The notes: a model not told the origin generated them from the sequence alone. Shown: positions 10,650 to 23,443, counted from the first letter of the stretch. The stretch is DNA of 64,000 bases from Falciphora oryzae (GCA_000733355.1 JNVV01000006.1:1185803-1249802), one strand, 5' to 3'. Numbers and translations are program-made.

Positions 10650-12765
10650 ATGCTCACGCTGAGCCATGAGGACAGCAGACGTTGAGATGGGAAGTGGCCA
10701 CGCGTGTGTCTTTGCAAGACCAGCCTTGCCCTCAGGACATCCCGTTGACGACTTGTTGGTGCAACGAGATGCTGCTTGTGCAGGATGAAACTGCGTGCTG
10801 CCCATAAATGTTGAGCTTTTTTTTCCCCCCTCCCTCTTCTTGCTCTTCGCTGACCCGGCACCCAGGTGGTTCATTTGATGTATTCTTGGATGTGGAGCTC
10901 TCCTGGTCCTTTTACTGTTTATTTATGAGGCCCTTGTCTAGTTATTGCCTTTTATTCCTTTAGCATTCGATCATGAACACAAATCCAATGTCACACGAAT
11001 AGCCGCACGTCATATCAAACACCCAGGCAACAAAACCATTTAACTTTTGGCCACTCCCTTTTCCCTCAGTCGCGGTAAGGCCCGCCACCTTCTTTCCATG
11101 GAGCCCAAAGCCGCAGGGTGGCTGCTTGAAAGTTTTCTTCCGTCGTCTTGTTTGCTTCCCCGACCAGGCGCACTTGTGGCTTTCCGCCATTTTGATTGCC
11201 CACGCGCCTCGCTTGGCGGCCCTTTATTTGATTGCCCTTCCGTCGCCGATGTGGCTGCAGCCGCCCGAGTCCGTGGCACCATCAGCTCTTGGGACTAGGT
11301 CTATACCTAGGTAAGGGGCCAAGACCAAGGTGTCGCTATCCGCAAAGTCGACGGATCATTATGTGCCGTGGATGTGTCAGTGGCGGAAATTTCTTCTCGA
11401 CGAGGCACCCTCTCGCTGGAGTCCTCGTGTTCTCGCCGCGGCGGTGACCCAGCGACTCCTTCAAGGGCTGAACACTGGTGAGCCCGACGGCAAGTTACCG
11501 TCCCGCCTCTCTCTTTTGCCTGGTCTTTTCAGTACGCACACACGCCCACACACCTGGCTCTGGTCACCACCCTGGGCACGATGTTCGTAGTGGAAGAGAA
11601 GGGAGTCCTCACACTACGGGCGCATATGATTTTAATTCACATAACAAAGGTGAATCATCTCTCGACAGCTCGAGAGTTCTCGTGCCGTGCGAGAGCTGGT
11701 TCGCTAGCCCGCCGAAACCCTGATATCCTGAACTCGTTCCGTTGGCCTTTGAACCTTCGTAGCCCCCTTGGCACTGGCCACGAGCTAGTGGCGCCAAGGC
11801 GTGTGTCGTCGAATTTTGTGCCACCTTCCATGTCAAGAGATGGAAAGGCACTAAGGTCTTCCTTGGGCCATGGCGCTGGCCTCCGACCTAGGTGGGCGTC
11901 TTGGGTGTGTTCGCACAGATTTGCGTGCGAGATGGACGGCAGATCGGAGGACCAAGCTGCAAGTGCTCGCTCGTGCGTGGCGTCTGTCCTTTTTCATTTC
12001 ATCCTTTCCCTGCCGGTTCTTCGCGCCGCTTCTTTGGAATTTCCTTCCGTTTGCTGTGGGCCGACCGGCAGGGAATAGGTATTGCTTGCTTGATCAAACA
12101 AACAAGGTCAAATCTTTCTTGGCCACACCTTGTCACACCGCGGTGCTGGACCAGCCAGGGTACAGGTGCCTCCCGACCCAGGCATTTGTGATATACCAGA
12201 TAGCCGACTACCTCACACCTACCACCAACTCGTAGACCCGAGCACGCCTATTAAAGTACCAACCCGGCTCCGGCAACCTCACCTAGCCACATACCTTCAC
12301 ACCTACCTAACATCTCGCACTATTCGCCTACCTCCAGCTGTCGATCGACCCATCACAATCAACAGGCACCTGAGCGGCGTTCGTGATCGGAGATACGCTA
12401 GCGCTCGGCCCGTGCCCATAAACCATCATCTCGTCAGTGGCAGCCGCCCACAGGTTAGCGCACGCCTCGCAGCTTTGACTTTCGGCATTTGATTTTACGC
12501 ATTGACCTCGGGCGAGCTTTCTTGGGTCGAGTCGCGGTGGCCCTCCAGTTGCGGCCTTTCGTAACTGGCTGCCGCCACGCCTCTCCTCCCCCCGTCGCCT
12601 CTCTGGCTGAGCCTTTGCGCACGGCCCTCTGGCACGCCCGCCGGTCTCCTCACCATCCCCGGCGCCGCTGGAGCTCTCGGGGACCCAGACCGGCAGGGGA
12701 GCTAAGCACCCTTTCCTTTGGGAGGGCGACCTTTTGTCTCCCTTTGCGCTTTGAGGCTTGAAGCC
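10650..12765. other. Intergenic
   Basis: 2.1 kb between two same-strand genes. T-rich 3' flank near 10800-10960; the rest is promoter and leader of the MIF-like gene. Frames lack any recognisable domain. Confidence 0.6.
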
Positions 12766-14271
12766 ATGGCTTCGGAGCCAGGCGCAAGCGCTGCCATCAC
12801 GCCTGGTGCAGGGGTCGAGGCCAAAGGCGGGGGAGGCGCCAGCAGCAACAACAGCAGCGCCCGTATTAAGGGCCCCGGTGAGCCTTCGGCCAGGCGCCTT
12901 CTCTCTTCCAAGTCGCTCAACCTGTCTTTTGCGCAGAGGAAGAGTGCAAAGCAAATGCAAAAGCAAGAGAAGATCCCGGAGGAGCAGAAGCGACAGCCGC
13001 GAGAGCAGCAACGACGGCAGGTGTCGACATACAGGCCTCAACAAAAGCAGCAACACCCAGAGGCCCAACCCCAAAAGCAGCAGCAGCAGACGGCGACACA
13101 GAAGGGGCCGCATAGGAAGCAACCGGATATGGCGTCTGCCCGGCCCCAAAGCACGAATCTGGTCGACGGCGATTACCGCATGTTGCGGGATATCGACCGA
13201 CCACCGCCGGGCGACCCGAGCACGCGGAATCGGGCGTCACAAGGCCAGGTCGACATGGCTAAGCGGAGAAGTACCTATTTCGAGGACCAGTTCGCCTCGA
13301 CCAAGAAGGAGAAGAATGCCGTCGCGTCGTCGCTGACGGACCGCGTCCGGAGCGAGGCCATCGTGATGGCTGAGGTTAGGACCAACGTGATTGTAAGCCC
13401 GGATCCCTCTGACATACTGTACTTAGCGTATGCACTCGGGATGGACTGACATAGAACCGGGCCGGACGCAGCTGAGCGACGAGTTCACCTTCATCACAGA
13501 ACTCTCGTACAACCTGTCACTGCGCTATCAGCGGCCCGTGTCGTCGATCGTGGTGTCGGTCCAGCACGGGGCGTGCATGATGTTCGGGGGCACCTTTGAG
13601 CCGGCCTACAGCATGAACATCCTGGCGCTCCCGTCGCAGGTGCAGCCGACGACCAACAAGAGGAACGCGGCCCTGATCCAGAGCCACATGGAGGAGGTAC
13701 TCGGGGTGCCGCCGGCGCGCGGGCTGCTCCGCTTCGTGCCGATGCCGGAGGAGAACGCGGCCGTGAACGGAAAGACGATAGCGGCCGAGATCACGGAGCT
13801 GGCCCGGGAGGCTGGCGTCGAGCTCATCGACGACGAGGACCCGTCGGCGAACAAGAGAAGGTCTAAGATGCTGCGGAATAGGCTGAGCGTCAGGGTAAGC
13901 AGTGTTTCGCCAGTGGCAAATCCCTCTACCTCATCGCCCACTGTTATCGGCAGCGTCCTTCCGGCGACATGGGCTGACAAAGAACGGGTGGCCACGTGCA
14001 GCAATCGATGGGCAACTTCAACTTCAACAAGCTGTCGATGCAGGACATCACTCCCCCGACCAGCGCATCGGATCATGCGCCGCCTGTGCCGGCGCTCCCG
14101 CCGATCCCGTCACCTCCTCCGGACCAGCACGGCCACTCGCCGCCGGGGCGGCCCAGGTCCAGCCCGGCGGGTGGGCCGGGTCCGGACAGGAAAGCCAGGC
14201 GTAGAAAGAGCTTTGTGGCCAGCATCTTTGGCTGGCCCAAGGAGGACGAGGCTCCGCCTGTGCCGCTTTGA
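12766..14271 (+). CDS. MIF-fold protein with long disordered extensions
   Basis: Exons 12766-13392, 13472-13894 and 14002-14271 give 439 residues. The middle (about residues 203-315) matches macrophage migration inhibitory factor: VRTNVI as the first strand, ELSYNLSLRYQRPVSSIVVS as the helix and second strand, then CMMFGGTFEP (FGG at 247-249) and the closing PMPEENAAVNGKT segment. In MIF enzymes the catalytic residue is an N-terminal proline exposed by Met removal. Here the fold is internal and the aligned position is not proline, so classical tautomerase activity is not expected. Residues 1-200 are Gln/Lys/Arg-rich; the C-terminus is Pro-rich with a basic KARRRKSF patch. A start at 12766 follows AAGCC and is preferred to the in-frame ATG-like start at 12718. 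The fold is certain; the biological role is unknown. Confidence 0.85.
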
Positions 14272-15622
14272 TGTCGCCGCGGCGTAGTATCTTGGTCCTC
14301 GATATCATCACCCACCACCCTCTCTCGCTTTTGCTTTCGTGTCTCTTTCTATTCCTCCGTCTTCTTTTCACACTCACACGCTCTCTAATCCGGACAGTAA
14401 GCCAGCATGTCACGTAACGTTTTGGTCATGCGTCGTTTTCCGTTGCACGTCACGTTCGTTAATAGCCCTATCTAATGCCATTCCCTTTGTCTTGTTAGAC
14501 ATTTCCTTTCATTTCCCGATCTTCTTTGCCTCGGGATTACTCGGATTGGTGTCAATATTTGGGGGACTCCGGAAGGCGGGAGGAGCAAGATGGGACGGTC
14601 GGGAACATCTACCGACATGTCCCGACGCATCACCAATTACCTAGCAAACATAGCGTCGAGCTTGGCGGATGCGTTTTTATCCCTCAGATCGGGTTTCCTT
14701 TTTTGCTCTTCAGGGGTGGTTCATGTTTTCAGATTGGTTGTCGGCTTCGTCCGCGGCTGAGTAGGTGGTTTCCCATGAACATTCTTTAGACTTGGCAGCC
14801 TGGGGGAAGGAAAGAAAAATAGAATGCCGATTATGATATATAAGAGACGGAAAAATTACACGGAGAAAATCAGGTAGAGAGACGTTGGATAACACAGCAA
14901 AACTCAGCAAGCAAAGGCGCTGGAGGGACTGGAGGAACCTTGAAACTTCAAGCCTGATCAGATCTGGTGGGTCCTCAAAGGCGAGTGGATACCAACGCAC
15001 GTGCCCCTTTGAATGTGTTGCTTCCGGCTCTTCAAAAGCCCCACAGATAGGGAGGGGGTATCTTGGAGGCTGGCAGAGGTATCTCCCCACCTGGGGAAGT
15101 GCAGGCAGGCGTCTCCAGTCTCGGGCTTCTAATTCACTTCAGCTAATCACATCCAGAGGCTGGGCTACAGCAACCTCAAAGTGCCTCCGCTCCTTCGAGG
15201 CGATCGACTGAGACGTGCGCCAACAAAAAAAAAAAAAAAGCCGTCTACCGATTTGTGTTGGGTGGTTGTCGGGTAGTGTCAGTTGTAGGCCTACCTTTGC
15301 CGTCTCGAGCAGCACGACCCCTTCGATACATAGCGTGCATACGCTGAGCCTAGAGGTACGGGGTACCGTGCCTGGTATATACACCGAGGTACACCTCAAT
15401 ATCCCTCGTCTGTACCACACGGCCATCTGATAGCCCGCTCCGTCTTGATCCTGCCACCGCTCAAAATTCCACCTGCCGGCTGCTTTGTCTGCCCGCCCAG
15501 ATCTCGCGATTGACCGACGACCACACTTTTCACGGCACCCATTCGCCCCGGGAGAAGGTGCCTGACCGGTCGCTGCCGATGGAGGTGAGTCGTGTTTGTT
15601 TTTGTTGCTCTTGCGCCGCATT

Positions 15623-15680
15623 GCCTGCCTGCCTGCCCGCCTGCCCGCCTGCCCGCCTGCCCGCCTGCCCGCCTGCCCGC
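15623..15680. repeat. Tandem repeat of an 8-bp unit CCTGCCCG
   Basis: About six head-to-tail copies of CCTGCCCG preceded by CCTG copies, 58 bp in all, in non-coding DNA. A likely length-polymorphic minisatellite. Confidence 0.9.
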
Positions 15681-16768
15681 ACCGCCCCTGGCTGACGGCA
15701 GGCAAGTAGTCTCGCCGTCACCGCTGCTTTCACGACGGCGGCTCCATCCATCCATCCGCCGACGAGTGGCATCCATGGATGGCATTGGCCGCTGGGGGGT
15801 ACCGGCAGCCCGGCTCTGAGCCTGGACCTGGACCTCGGCCGTCGCCCTTGACTTCGGTCCCTCTCTTCCCCTATCTCCGTCCGTTTCTGTCTCGCTCTCT
15901 TTTCCTCGTGCGCCATCTGTCGCCCGCGAGGCCTGATATCCATATCCCACTCGTTCATGCCTGTCTGTCTCGCTGGCCTCCTGCCTTCGCACATAGCTAC
16001 CGCCTGGTACCAGCTTCGCAGCAACACGCATGTCTCTGCTTGCTCGTCGCGTCATGGGGCCCAAGCACTTGCTCAATCGGCCGTCCCCTTGGCCAGTCGG
16101 ATGTCCTCCCTCGTGCTTCTTCTGCCCTCACCGGTGGCCTCTGCAAGCGCTCTTTGGCCCGGAACCCTCCCTCCCCACGCGCCCCCTTCGATTCCGCTCC
16201 TGTGTTTTTCTGCTTTTCTGTTTTGTTTGTTCCGCTCGCTCTTGTGCCCTCCAGCCAGCCCATCAGCAGGGGACATGGGACGAGCCGCCCCCTGCACCGT
16301 TGGGCACAAAGGAAAAAAGCTACGTTGGTGCCCTGAGAGCCTGGGTTGGTTGAGTCAACCAAGCTCTCCAGCCGCGGCCCGTCGCACTGCTGATCCGCAT
16401 TTTGGCCTTCCGGCCTGTATCACCGTAAGATGCGAAACATCACTGCACACTGCCCTCGCCGGTGGGAGCTTGTCAGACTCGTCACAGGGGCCGCGCGCCG
16501 CCTCTCGGTCGCTGCTGATGAGCCTGCCTGCCTGCCTGCCCTCGTACGGCTGCCATCTTCGTCATGGTCGTGCCGTGCCGTGCCGTCGTCCTCCTGTCAT
16601 TCTCCGCTTCCCTTGTGTTGCTTGTCAGCCCTTCTAAACAACGCAGGGCCCCGGCCCTGTAGAAAGTGGCCGCCCGCCCCCGGAGAGGCGGTGAATGCGC
16701 ATTGTGCTTTCTCTCTCGTAGTTTTTTTTTTCCCCTGCTTTTCTTCCAGTCCTCTCTTGGCTTGTGGC

Positions 16769-16798
16769 TTTTTTTTTTTTTTTATTTTTTTTTTTTTT
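16769..16798 (+). repeat. Interrupted poly-T run
   Basis: Two T runs separated by a single A, located about 75 bases before the gtr2 start codon, probably in the leader or core promoter. Confidence 0.85.
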
Positions 16799-16871
16799 AC
16801 CCTAGCCCGTCCGGGGGTTCCAGACATCCCCTGCTGCCTAATCCCTCTTGGAGTCAGACGCCTCTGTCATC

Positions 16872-18217
16872 ATGGCATCTGAGGACCTCGCCACTGCTTC
16901 TTCTCCTGTCCCTACATCACCACGTCGCGCCGAACCCGTCAGGTTTCTTAGTCTGGCGTCGCTAAATCTTGAACGCATTCACGAACAGAACCGACAAAGA
17001 GTGCAAAGGAGAGATGTGGGCAGTGCCCGGCTGCCTGATAACCCGATAGATGCCTCCTCCAAGGGCAAACCGCGGCTTTTGCTGATGGGACAGCGAAGGT
17101 GCGCCTCTTTGCACCGGGCCCCTGCCCTGAGCCTTCTCTCTGTGGTGCTCGTTGCTAACACGAAGCCAGGAGCGGCAAATCCTCCATATCGAGCGTGGTT
17201 TTCCATAAACTACCGCCTAACGAGACTCTTTTTCTTGAGTCGACGGCTCGCATCCAAAAGGACTCCATGGCGTTAGTAATTCCTGTCTCCCGCCGGAGGA
17301 GGATGCATTGCTGCTGCGTCAGCTATCGCCGACATGGCAATGTTGACTTTGATATCACCAGATCCTTCATGGACTTCCAAGTCTGGGACTTTCCAGGGCA
17401 GATCGACTACTTTGACAGCCCGAATTTCGATATGGATGCGATATTTGGGGAAATAGGCGCTCTTATCTGGGTGATTGACGCCCAAGACGACTACCTTGAG
17501 GCGGTCGCGAGGTTGAACACAACCATTCTCAACCTGCAGCGGCACTACCCCAACATCAACATCGAGGTCTTCATCCACAAGGTTGACGGTCTCTCGGACG
17601 ACTACAGGCTGGACATCGAACGGGACATCACGATCCGCATCCAAGACGAACTGTCGGACCAGGGCTTCGAAAACGCCCCGGTCAGGTTCCACCTAACCTC
17701 CATCTACAACCACAGCATCTTCGAGGCCTTCAGCAAGGTGATACAGGCGTTGATACCGCGCCTCGGTCAGCTCGAGGCCATGCTGACGTCGCTCTGCCGC
17801 ACGTGCCGATTCGAGAAGGCGTACCTATTCGATATTCTCAGCAAGATCTACATCGCGACCGACAACGCGCCAGCCGACATGGCGTCCTACGAGATCTGCT
17901 CCGACTACATCGACGTCGTCGTTGATGTCCTCGAGGTCTACGGCACCTGGAAGCGCCCGGCCGACTACATCGAGCGCCTGGAGCAGGATCAGCAGCAGAA
18001 GCTCGAGGATCAAGTAGCCTGCGGCTGGAATGAGAGCTGCATCGTGCTGGCCGATGATGACAAGCCCATCATGCTCCGAGAGGTCGACAACTGCTTAGCC
18101 CTTGTGGCCATTATGAAGGAGGGCACCTACGACAAGATGCCGCTTGTCAACATGAACGTCGACGTTGTGGTCAGGGGCCTGACCGAGTTCTTCGACATCA
18201 CGAAGCCGAGGAAATGA
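16872..18217 (+). CDS. gtr2: Rag-family GTPase Gtr2 (RagC/D type)
   Basis: Small GTPase that pairs with Gtr1 on the vacuole (EGO complex) and signals amino-acid status to TORC1. Exons 16872-17098, 17170-17271 and 17362-18217 give 394 residues. The first join rebuilds the P-loop GQRRSGKS (73-80). The second join links switch I (ESTARIQKDSM) to the G3 region FQVWDFPGQ (116-123). HKVD at 182-185 is the G4 motif. The WDFPGQ motif and the C-terminal roadblock-type half identify Rag GTPases; FPG and HKVD point to the Gtr2/RagC class. The protein starts with a Ser/Pro/Arg-rich extension of about 65 residues. The second intron (17272-17361) is 90 nt, stop-free and in frame, with a GTTAGT donor, so its retention would not break the frame. 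Confidence 0.93.
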
Positions 18218-19002
18218 GGAGACGCGGTCGTGGTGGCACGGGACGATCACGAGGGCATGCCATGACGTGGGACGGGAGGTCCCGAGGAGTCGACCCGAAT
18301 TGCACCAAGCCACATGACCGTCGACCAGAGTCCTTGGTTCGACATGAATATGTCTGGGGCCAGAGAATGGTGGCAGAGTGTCGAGAGCGGTACTCGCCGG
18401 CACCCGAGAGTTTCACAGATCCAATATTTATTAATACGCCTCGGAGTTTGCGTACTCCCACACGCCTCATGCCGCCCTCCGTAACCTCTTCGCATAAACC
18501 ACATAACGGATGGCGGCGGCAGGCAGGGTGCGCGGGGAATGTGGAAAGGCCGAAAGGACCAAGAAAAAAAACGAGTAAAAGAGTGGTTAAAAGCCGGGCC
18601 AATGGCGAATGAAATAGTTTTCAGCCCGCTCCTATAATACGGTCATGCATTGATTCCGCCACGACTTGCTCAACTCTGGAGGACAGGTTTCAGAGCGCAC
18701 CTCCATGATGAGACCGCTCCCCCTTTTTTTCCACGTTGGAGGCATCATTGTGGGATTTCCACAATGCACTCCGCGGCGTACAGAATTGAAGTATTGTTCT
18801 TTGGCCAAGTTATAGGGGGCCACGAGCACAACCTAACCCCTGCATCATGCGGCAGAGAAAAAAAAAAGGTATTTATTTGATGATCCATCGACGCCATTAG
18901 TCTTCTACCTGGTCCAACGTTGTGCTTGTTGGGCCACAGAACTGTCATGCCGGCGGCTCATTGGCCGGCCCTAATAGCATACATGGGATATGCTCCTTGT
19001 CG
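18218..19002. other. Convergent intergenic spacer
   Basis: 3' flanks of gtr2 and apc4. A-rich stretches near 18567-18590 and 18857-18870. No gene seen. Confidence 0.65.
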
Positions 19003-21828
19003 TCAAGCGGCATCGGCCTGCCCCTCTAGATCGTCCGGGATGGCAAAGACCTTGTACGTGACCTTGTCGCTGCCCAGAAGGCACACCCTGGCGGGCATCC
19101 GACCCCGGCTGTTGCTAGGCCGCTTGACCTCCATCCAGACGGGGCGGAACGTGCCGCGGCCGCTAGCGGCGCCCCCCGACACATCCATTCGGGGTGACCC
19201 GGCCATGATGTCCCCCACGTTAACCTCGTGAGCCGTGGGGGCAATGCCCTCCGTGTAGGCTGAGAACCTGGCCTTTTGGGCTTCGAGAGACACACGGAAT
19301 ACAAATGGTGATGTCCCCCCCTCTTTATACGGCAACAGGCAAGTTACATGCCCGTTAGCAAAAGCACATTACAGGAATCCTAAGCTCTCGTGGCGAGATG
19401 AAAGGGGATGATGTGAAAACGTACCTTCGGGCTGCCATAGAACGAGCAGAACATCGTCGTTCAGAAACCTGAAGTCAACTAGCTTGCCTCCTGCGAGGGC
19501 TAGAGCACACACGTCCGTCGCGATGTCGGTGCTTAGGCCGTCAAACATAGTAATTTTGGTGCGGAATATGTAGACTGGTCGACGCAATGCATGTCAGTTG
19601 CGTGTGCTTGGGGCGTCAATACTTCGAGGTTTTGAAGAGATTGCACATACGGGCACCTTCTTGATCGCGGCGAGACAAAACGGTGTATGTTTGCGCATCC
19701 ACCCCATCCTATCGAACCATATCGTCCACGTCAGCTGCCGCATGTTTTCATGTGTTACGGAGAGGAACGGGTGGTAATAAGGCTACGTACGCGCCTGGGC
19801 AGAGAGCACATGGACATCTCCTGCTTCGAGACGGGCCCGCCGACGACAAGAGCCGTAGGGCTACCGAAGTGGACGTTGCGTCGCTCGGCCTCGGCGATAT
19901 CGTCAAAAACACCTTGGGCCTTGGTCTTGAGGTATTGGACCAGGAAGCCGGCCCGGGGGAGAGCTCGCATGTGTGCCTCGTCGTTCTCTGCTAGTCGGAT
20001 CTGCTCTTCGACTGTGTCGAGCAGCGGGAGGCCGTCGTCCGTGAGTGCTTGGTCCCTGCAGAAGCTCTCCGGGTCAGAGGACCCAAAGAACATCGCTGCG
20101 GGGCTCTGCATCAGGAAGCCAGATATGTACTTAAGGACCTTGCCGTTGTCCATGGTGGCCTCCCTCTCACTAAGCTCATCCGCTGTGGACGAGGTCGAGG
20201 AGGCAAGCCGGTCGATCTGGAACCGAAGCCATGAAGAAAACATTCCAAAGAGATCAAGCTCGTCCATGATGTGAACCAGGACCTTGTGGCACACCAGTGT
20301 CAGGCATGAGATGATCTCCAACAGTCTGCTGATCTTGGCGGCTGAGAATCCGACGTCGGACCGGCTGCCGTCGTGGAACCTCGCGAGCCCCAGGAGTCGG
20401 CTTAGGATGATGGCGCAGCGCTCGAGGGCAGGGATCATGTTTTCATGTATAAGCGCCCGTATATTCTCCAGCCCAGATGTCACGGCCTTGTCCCATCGTT
20501 TGTGTCCCCGCTCCGCAACGCTGTCCACAAGCCAGTCCTTCACGAGCGGATGGGCATGGCCGGTAAGGACAGTGTGGTAGAGTGCCTGCATCACGCTCGT
20601 GGGTCCTTCGGTAGACTGAGCGAGATCCTCCGAGACGTTTCTTAGGAACCTGGCGGGAAGATCCCTTGCCGAAATCCACTCGGATGCCATGTGCACCTGC
20701 GTCTGGTGGATGTAGCGGAGGATCTTCTGCAGAATGGTAACCTTGGAGGCAAGCAGAGAGAGGTTGATGGGAGATGAGTAGACAAAGTAGAGGTCCATGG
20801 GTACCAGGTACAGCGCCTCAGGCGGGTCGTCACTGGCGCGCAGGAGCAGGGAGTGGGACGACACGGCCGGGTGAGAGCCGTGGCAGATGAGACGAAGAGG
20901 CTGTTGCTGCTCGCTGGCCTCGGATATTGGCGACGGTAGCGTATACTTGAAAAGACCGACGTCGAATGTATCGTAGATAGTGAGACGCATGGAGCCGTCA
21001 ACCATGCCGGTGATCATGACATCGACCTGGTCGGCCTCTTCAGGCTTAAAGGCCCCGAAAACGAATTCTAGCGATGTTCGAGATGAAAAAACAAAGGTAT
21101 CCTCGCTACGGCGGCCCCAGTAAGTCACCACCCACACGACACTAAGTGAAAGCCGGCTAAAGGAAGGGGCGAGCAGAGAGAACGTACCCTGTTCCACCAG
21201 AAACGGGCAGGGGGCTGAGTTTGGGTAGGGACGTCCCCACGTCGAGGAATGTGATCTCACGAGGGAGATCGAGGATGTCGGTCCGCTCGTCCGGGCCCAG
21301 GCTGTCGAGGGCACCAGGAACTAGGTCTGCCAATGCTGTCGACTGCGGGTTCTTGGAGAGACGGAGATGGGCCTTGCCGGTCCAGTTTCGGGTCCATCCC
21401 AGATACTCAATCCTGGCCTGTGGGCTCTCGCGGGGTGATATCTGGTGCAGCGCCTTCGTGGACTCGATGCCCGTCAACCTCACCACGCCGTCACTCCAGG
21501 CCACAGCCACATACTGGCCTGGTTGGTGAATGAGCTGTCAGCCCTGGCCGTGCTCGAGCTCCTTGAAGATACATCGCTTTGAAGGAAGAGGAAGGCGGCA
21601 ACACACACCATCTGGCTTCCAGCGTATTGCCAGTATCTCGGCACTGGAGATCTGGGCGGGCTTGGAGACCTGCTCGCCGTTGGCGCGGCGGATGAAGAAA
21701 GCATTATCGTTGTCGGCCGTAGCCAGAAGGTCCAGCACGGGCGAGCAGGCAAGCCTCTCGGGCAAAACTGGGACCGGGAGGCTGCCTGAGCTGTAGAGCT
21801 GCAGCTTGACTGTCTGCCGAGACCCCAT
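19003..21828 (-). CDS. apc4: Anaphase-promoting complex subunit 4
   Basis: Scaffold subunit of the APC/C ubiquitin ligase that drives mitotic exit. Six exons on the minus strand: 21828-21609, 21518-21188, 21105-19791, 19708-19651, 19574-19425 and 19322-19003, giving 797 residues with all phases matching. The first join rebuilds IRWKPDGQYVAVAWSDG, the hallmark of the Apc4 N-terminal WD40 domain, after the CSPVLDLLATADNDN strand. The large third exon encodes the long helical Apc4 domain, including LYHTVLTGHAHPLVKDWL and ENMIPALERCAIILSRL. The last exon ends with PSNSRGRMPARVCLLG and VTYKVFAIPDD. Length fits the family. It is divergent from the small complex I gene. Exon D (58 nt) and the last acceptor were placed by phase and are the least secure parts. 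Confidence 0.9.
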
Positions 21829-22523
21829 AGTGTGTCTGCCCGTTGTGAGACGAAGGGTACGGAGCTCTGTGTACCGCGCAGAGCCTCTTGCCTCACCTCA
21901 CCTCATCTCCCAGCCGTGGGGAGTGAGGGTATTGGGGATTGCAGTGATAGTGCGTGCTAGTTGTTGTCGGCCTTTAGTGGTTGTTGGGTTGGCGCCCTGG
22001 AGTCATTCTTGTTTGGGCATGCATGTGATGATGAGACCAATACGCCCTCGATTTTTTTTTTTCCTGTTCTTTTTCCTTTTGCCTTCGTCTAAGACAGCCT
22101 TGGTGTCTCGAAAGGGTTTGCTCCTTCTCTCTCAGTCGAGGCTTACTTGAGAGATATCTGTCAACCGCCTGTGCTGCGTGTGTTGAAGGAATTGAGGCCT
22201 ACGCCAGGCCTCGAACAGGGGTTTGAATCGGGGGGAGGTGCTGGAACTCAGCTGTAATTCCCATCCCACGAAGAATGCCACAGTGCTGGAGACATTTTTC
22301 TCACCGTGCCACCTTCCTGGCTTGGCCCGGCCGGTACTTACTGTGGCGTATGGCCCGTGCTCCCGCTTCCGGCACAAGCGCAATTGAGAGCCTCGCAAGA
22401 CGACGAGCAGCGCAGAGCAATCAGAACGATTAGAGCCGACTGCGAGTTCCCAGCGCAGCTCCCACGAGACCAAACAAACCCACCCCGCAACGACGAAAGC
22501 CGCGGCCGGCGTCACCCTTCAAG
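21829..22523. other. Divergent promoter region, apc4 / complex I subunit
   Basis: 695 bases between two divergent start codons, so probably a shared promoter. A short T run lies near 22052-22061. No open frame of interest. Confidence 0.65.
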
Positions 22524-22999
22524 ATGGCGGGCCTGGAGCATAACAGTAAGCTCGTCTTCCCCCTCAATTGAGCCGCCCGCGTTCCCTTGCTAACGTGACA
22601 AACCCCCGATCCGCAGAGATGGCGATGGACCCGGCCATCCTCAAGCTGGGACGTAAGTTGCCGCGGCCCTCCGGCTCCCGCACGCCCCCTCCCACGACCA
22701 GGCTTGGGCGCACGGCAGGACCTGACCAAATCTCCCTCGCCGGGATACAGAGATGCAGACGAACCGCTACAAGTTCTTCCGATGGACTCCGCGCACAGCA
22801 AACATCACGTTCATGTACGTCGTCGTGGTGCCCGCCATACTGGGCGTCCTCGCGTACAAGACAGATGTAAGCTACCTTCCACGCCCCCGCATCTGCCGCT
22901 GCCAGCTACCTGGCTGTGTGCTGACTCCCTGTTGCGCGCGTGCAGGGCAAGTGGGATTTCAGGGCGAAGAGGAAGGGGGACGACATCCGGGAGTTCTAG
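22524..22999 (+). CDS. Small complex I subunit, B15/NDUFB4 type
   Basis: A 75-residue protein from four exons: 22524-22545, 22617-22652, 22751-22866 and 22946-22999. Introns have GTAAGC/GTAAGT donors and CAG acceptors, and all three joins hold phase. The product has KMAMDPAILKLG, then a basic NRYKFFRWTPRT block, one membrane helix (about residues 38-55, FMYVVVVPAILGVLAYK) and a charged tail (KWDFRAKRKGDDIREF). This is the pattern of the fungal NADH-ubiquinone oxidoreductase B15 subunit, an accessory single-span protein of the respiratory complex I membrane arm in the mitochondrial inner membrane. The gene is too fragmented for a single-frame view to reveal it. Family assignment is by pattern recall, hence moderate-high confidence. 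Confidence 0.82.
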
Positions 23000-23443
23000 A
23001 GCCAAGACGACCACGACGTGTATATACGGCCTCGAAGACGAGAAGATTGAAAAACAATGACCTACCGAATACCTCCCGCCTCGTCCAGCGTGTTTACCGC
23101 ATGTATCCATCTTGGCCGCCCGGAGGACGGCTGCTGATATTTGGGTGTGCGGGGTCTTGAAGGGACATCAGATAAGAATGTGGGAGCAACGGCTCTCGAA
23201 TCCAGGTTGCGAGACCAGTCAAGTGGTCAAAACCTCCCGGTCGGGGTCCCAGAGATCAGTGTGGTCCTGGTCAGGTTGAGAGGAAGCATCGGGGACCGAT
23301 GCCTCTGCTTCGTATCTTCGCTCCGTTTAAATCTTATTATGCGTCAACTGACAGAAACAGTCTCCGGCTTGGGTATAAACAGCGAAATATGGGCTCTGTA
23401 GGTGGACTAAGAAGGGTCAACGTCAACCCGAAAAGTGGCCAGG
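23000..23443. other. Convergent intergenic spacer
   Basis: 3' flanks of the complex I subunit and sap18. No gene or repeat seen. Confidence 0.65.

Larger units (their letters stand above)
14272..16871. other. Intergenic, pyrimidine-rich
   Basis: 2.6 kb before gtr2. It holds an octamer tandem repeat (15623-15680), an A run near 15225-15239 and an interrupted T run near 16769-16798. The last kilobase is CT-rich and probably leader/promoter of gtr2. Antisense frames across the tandem repeat are composition artefacts. Confidence 0.6.

Noticed and set aside
15139..16076. Minus-strand frames of 188 and 226 codons
   Set aside because: They are opened by the CCTGCCCG tandem repeat and read as repeated Gln/Ala/Gly/Arg; no start context, motif or intron structure.
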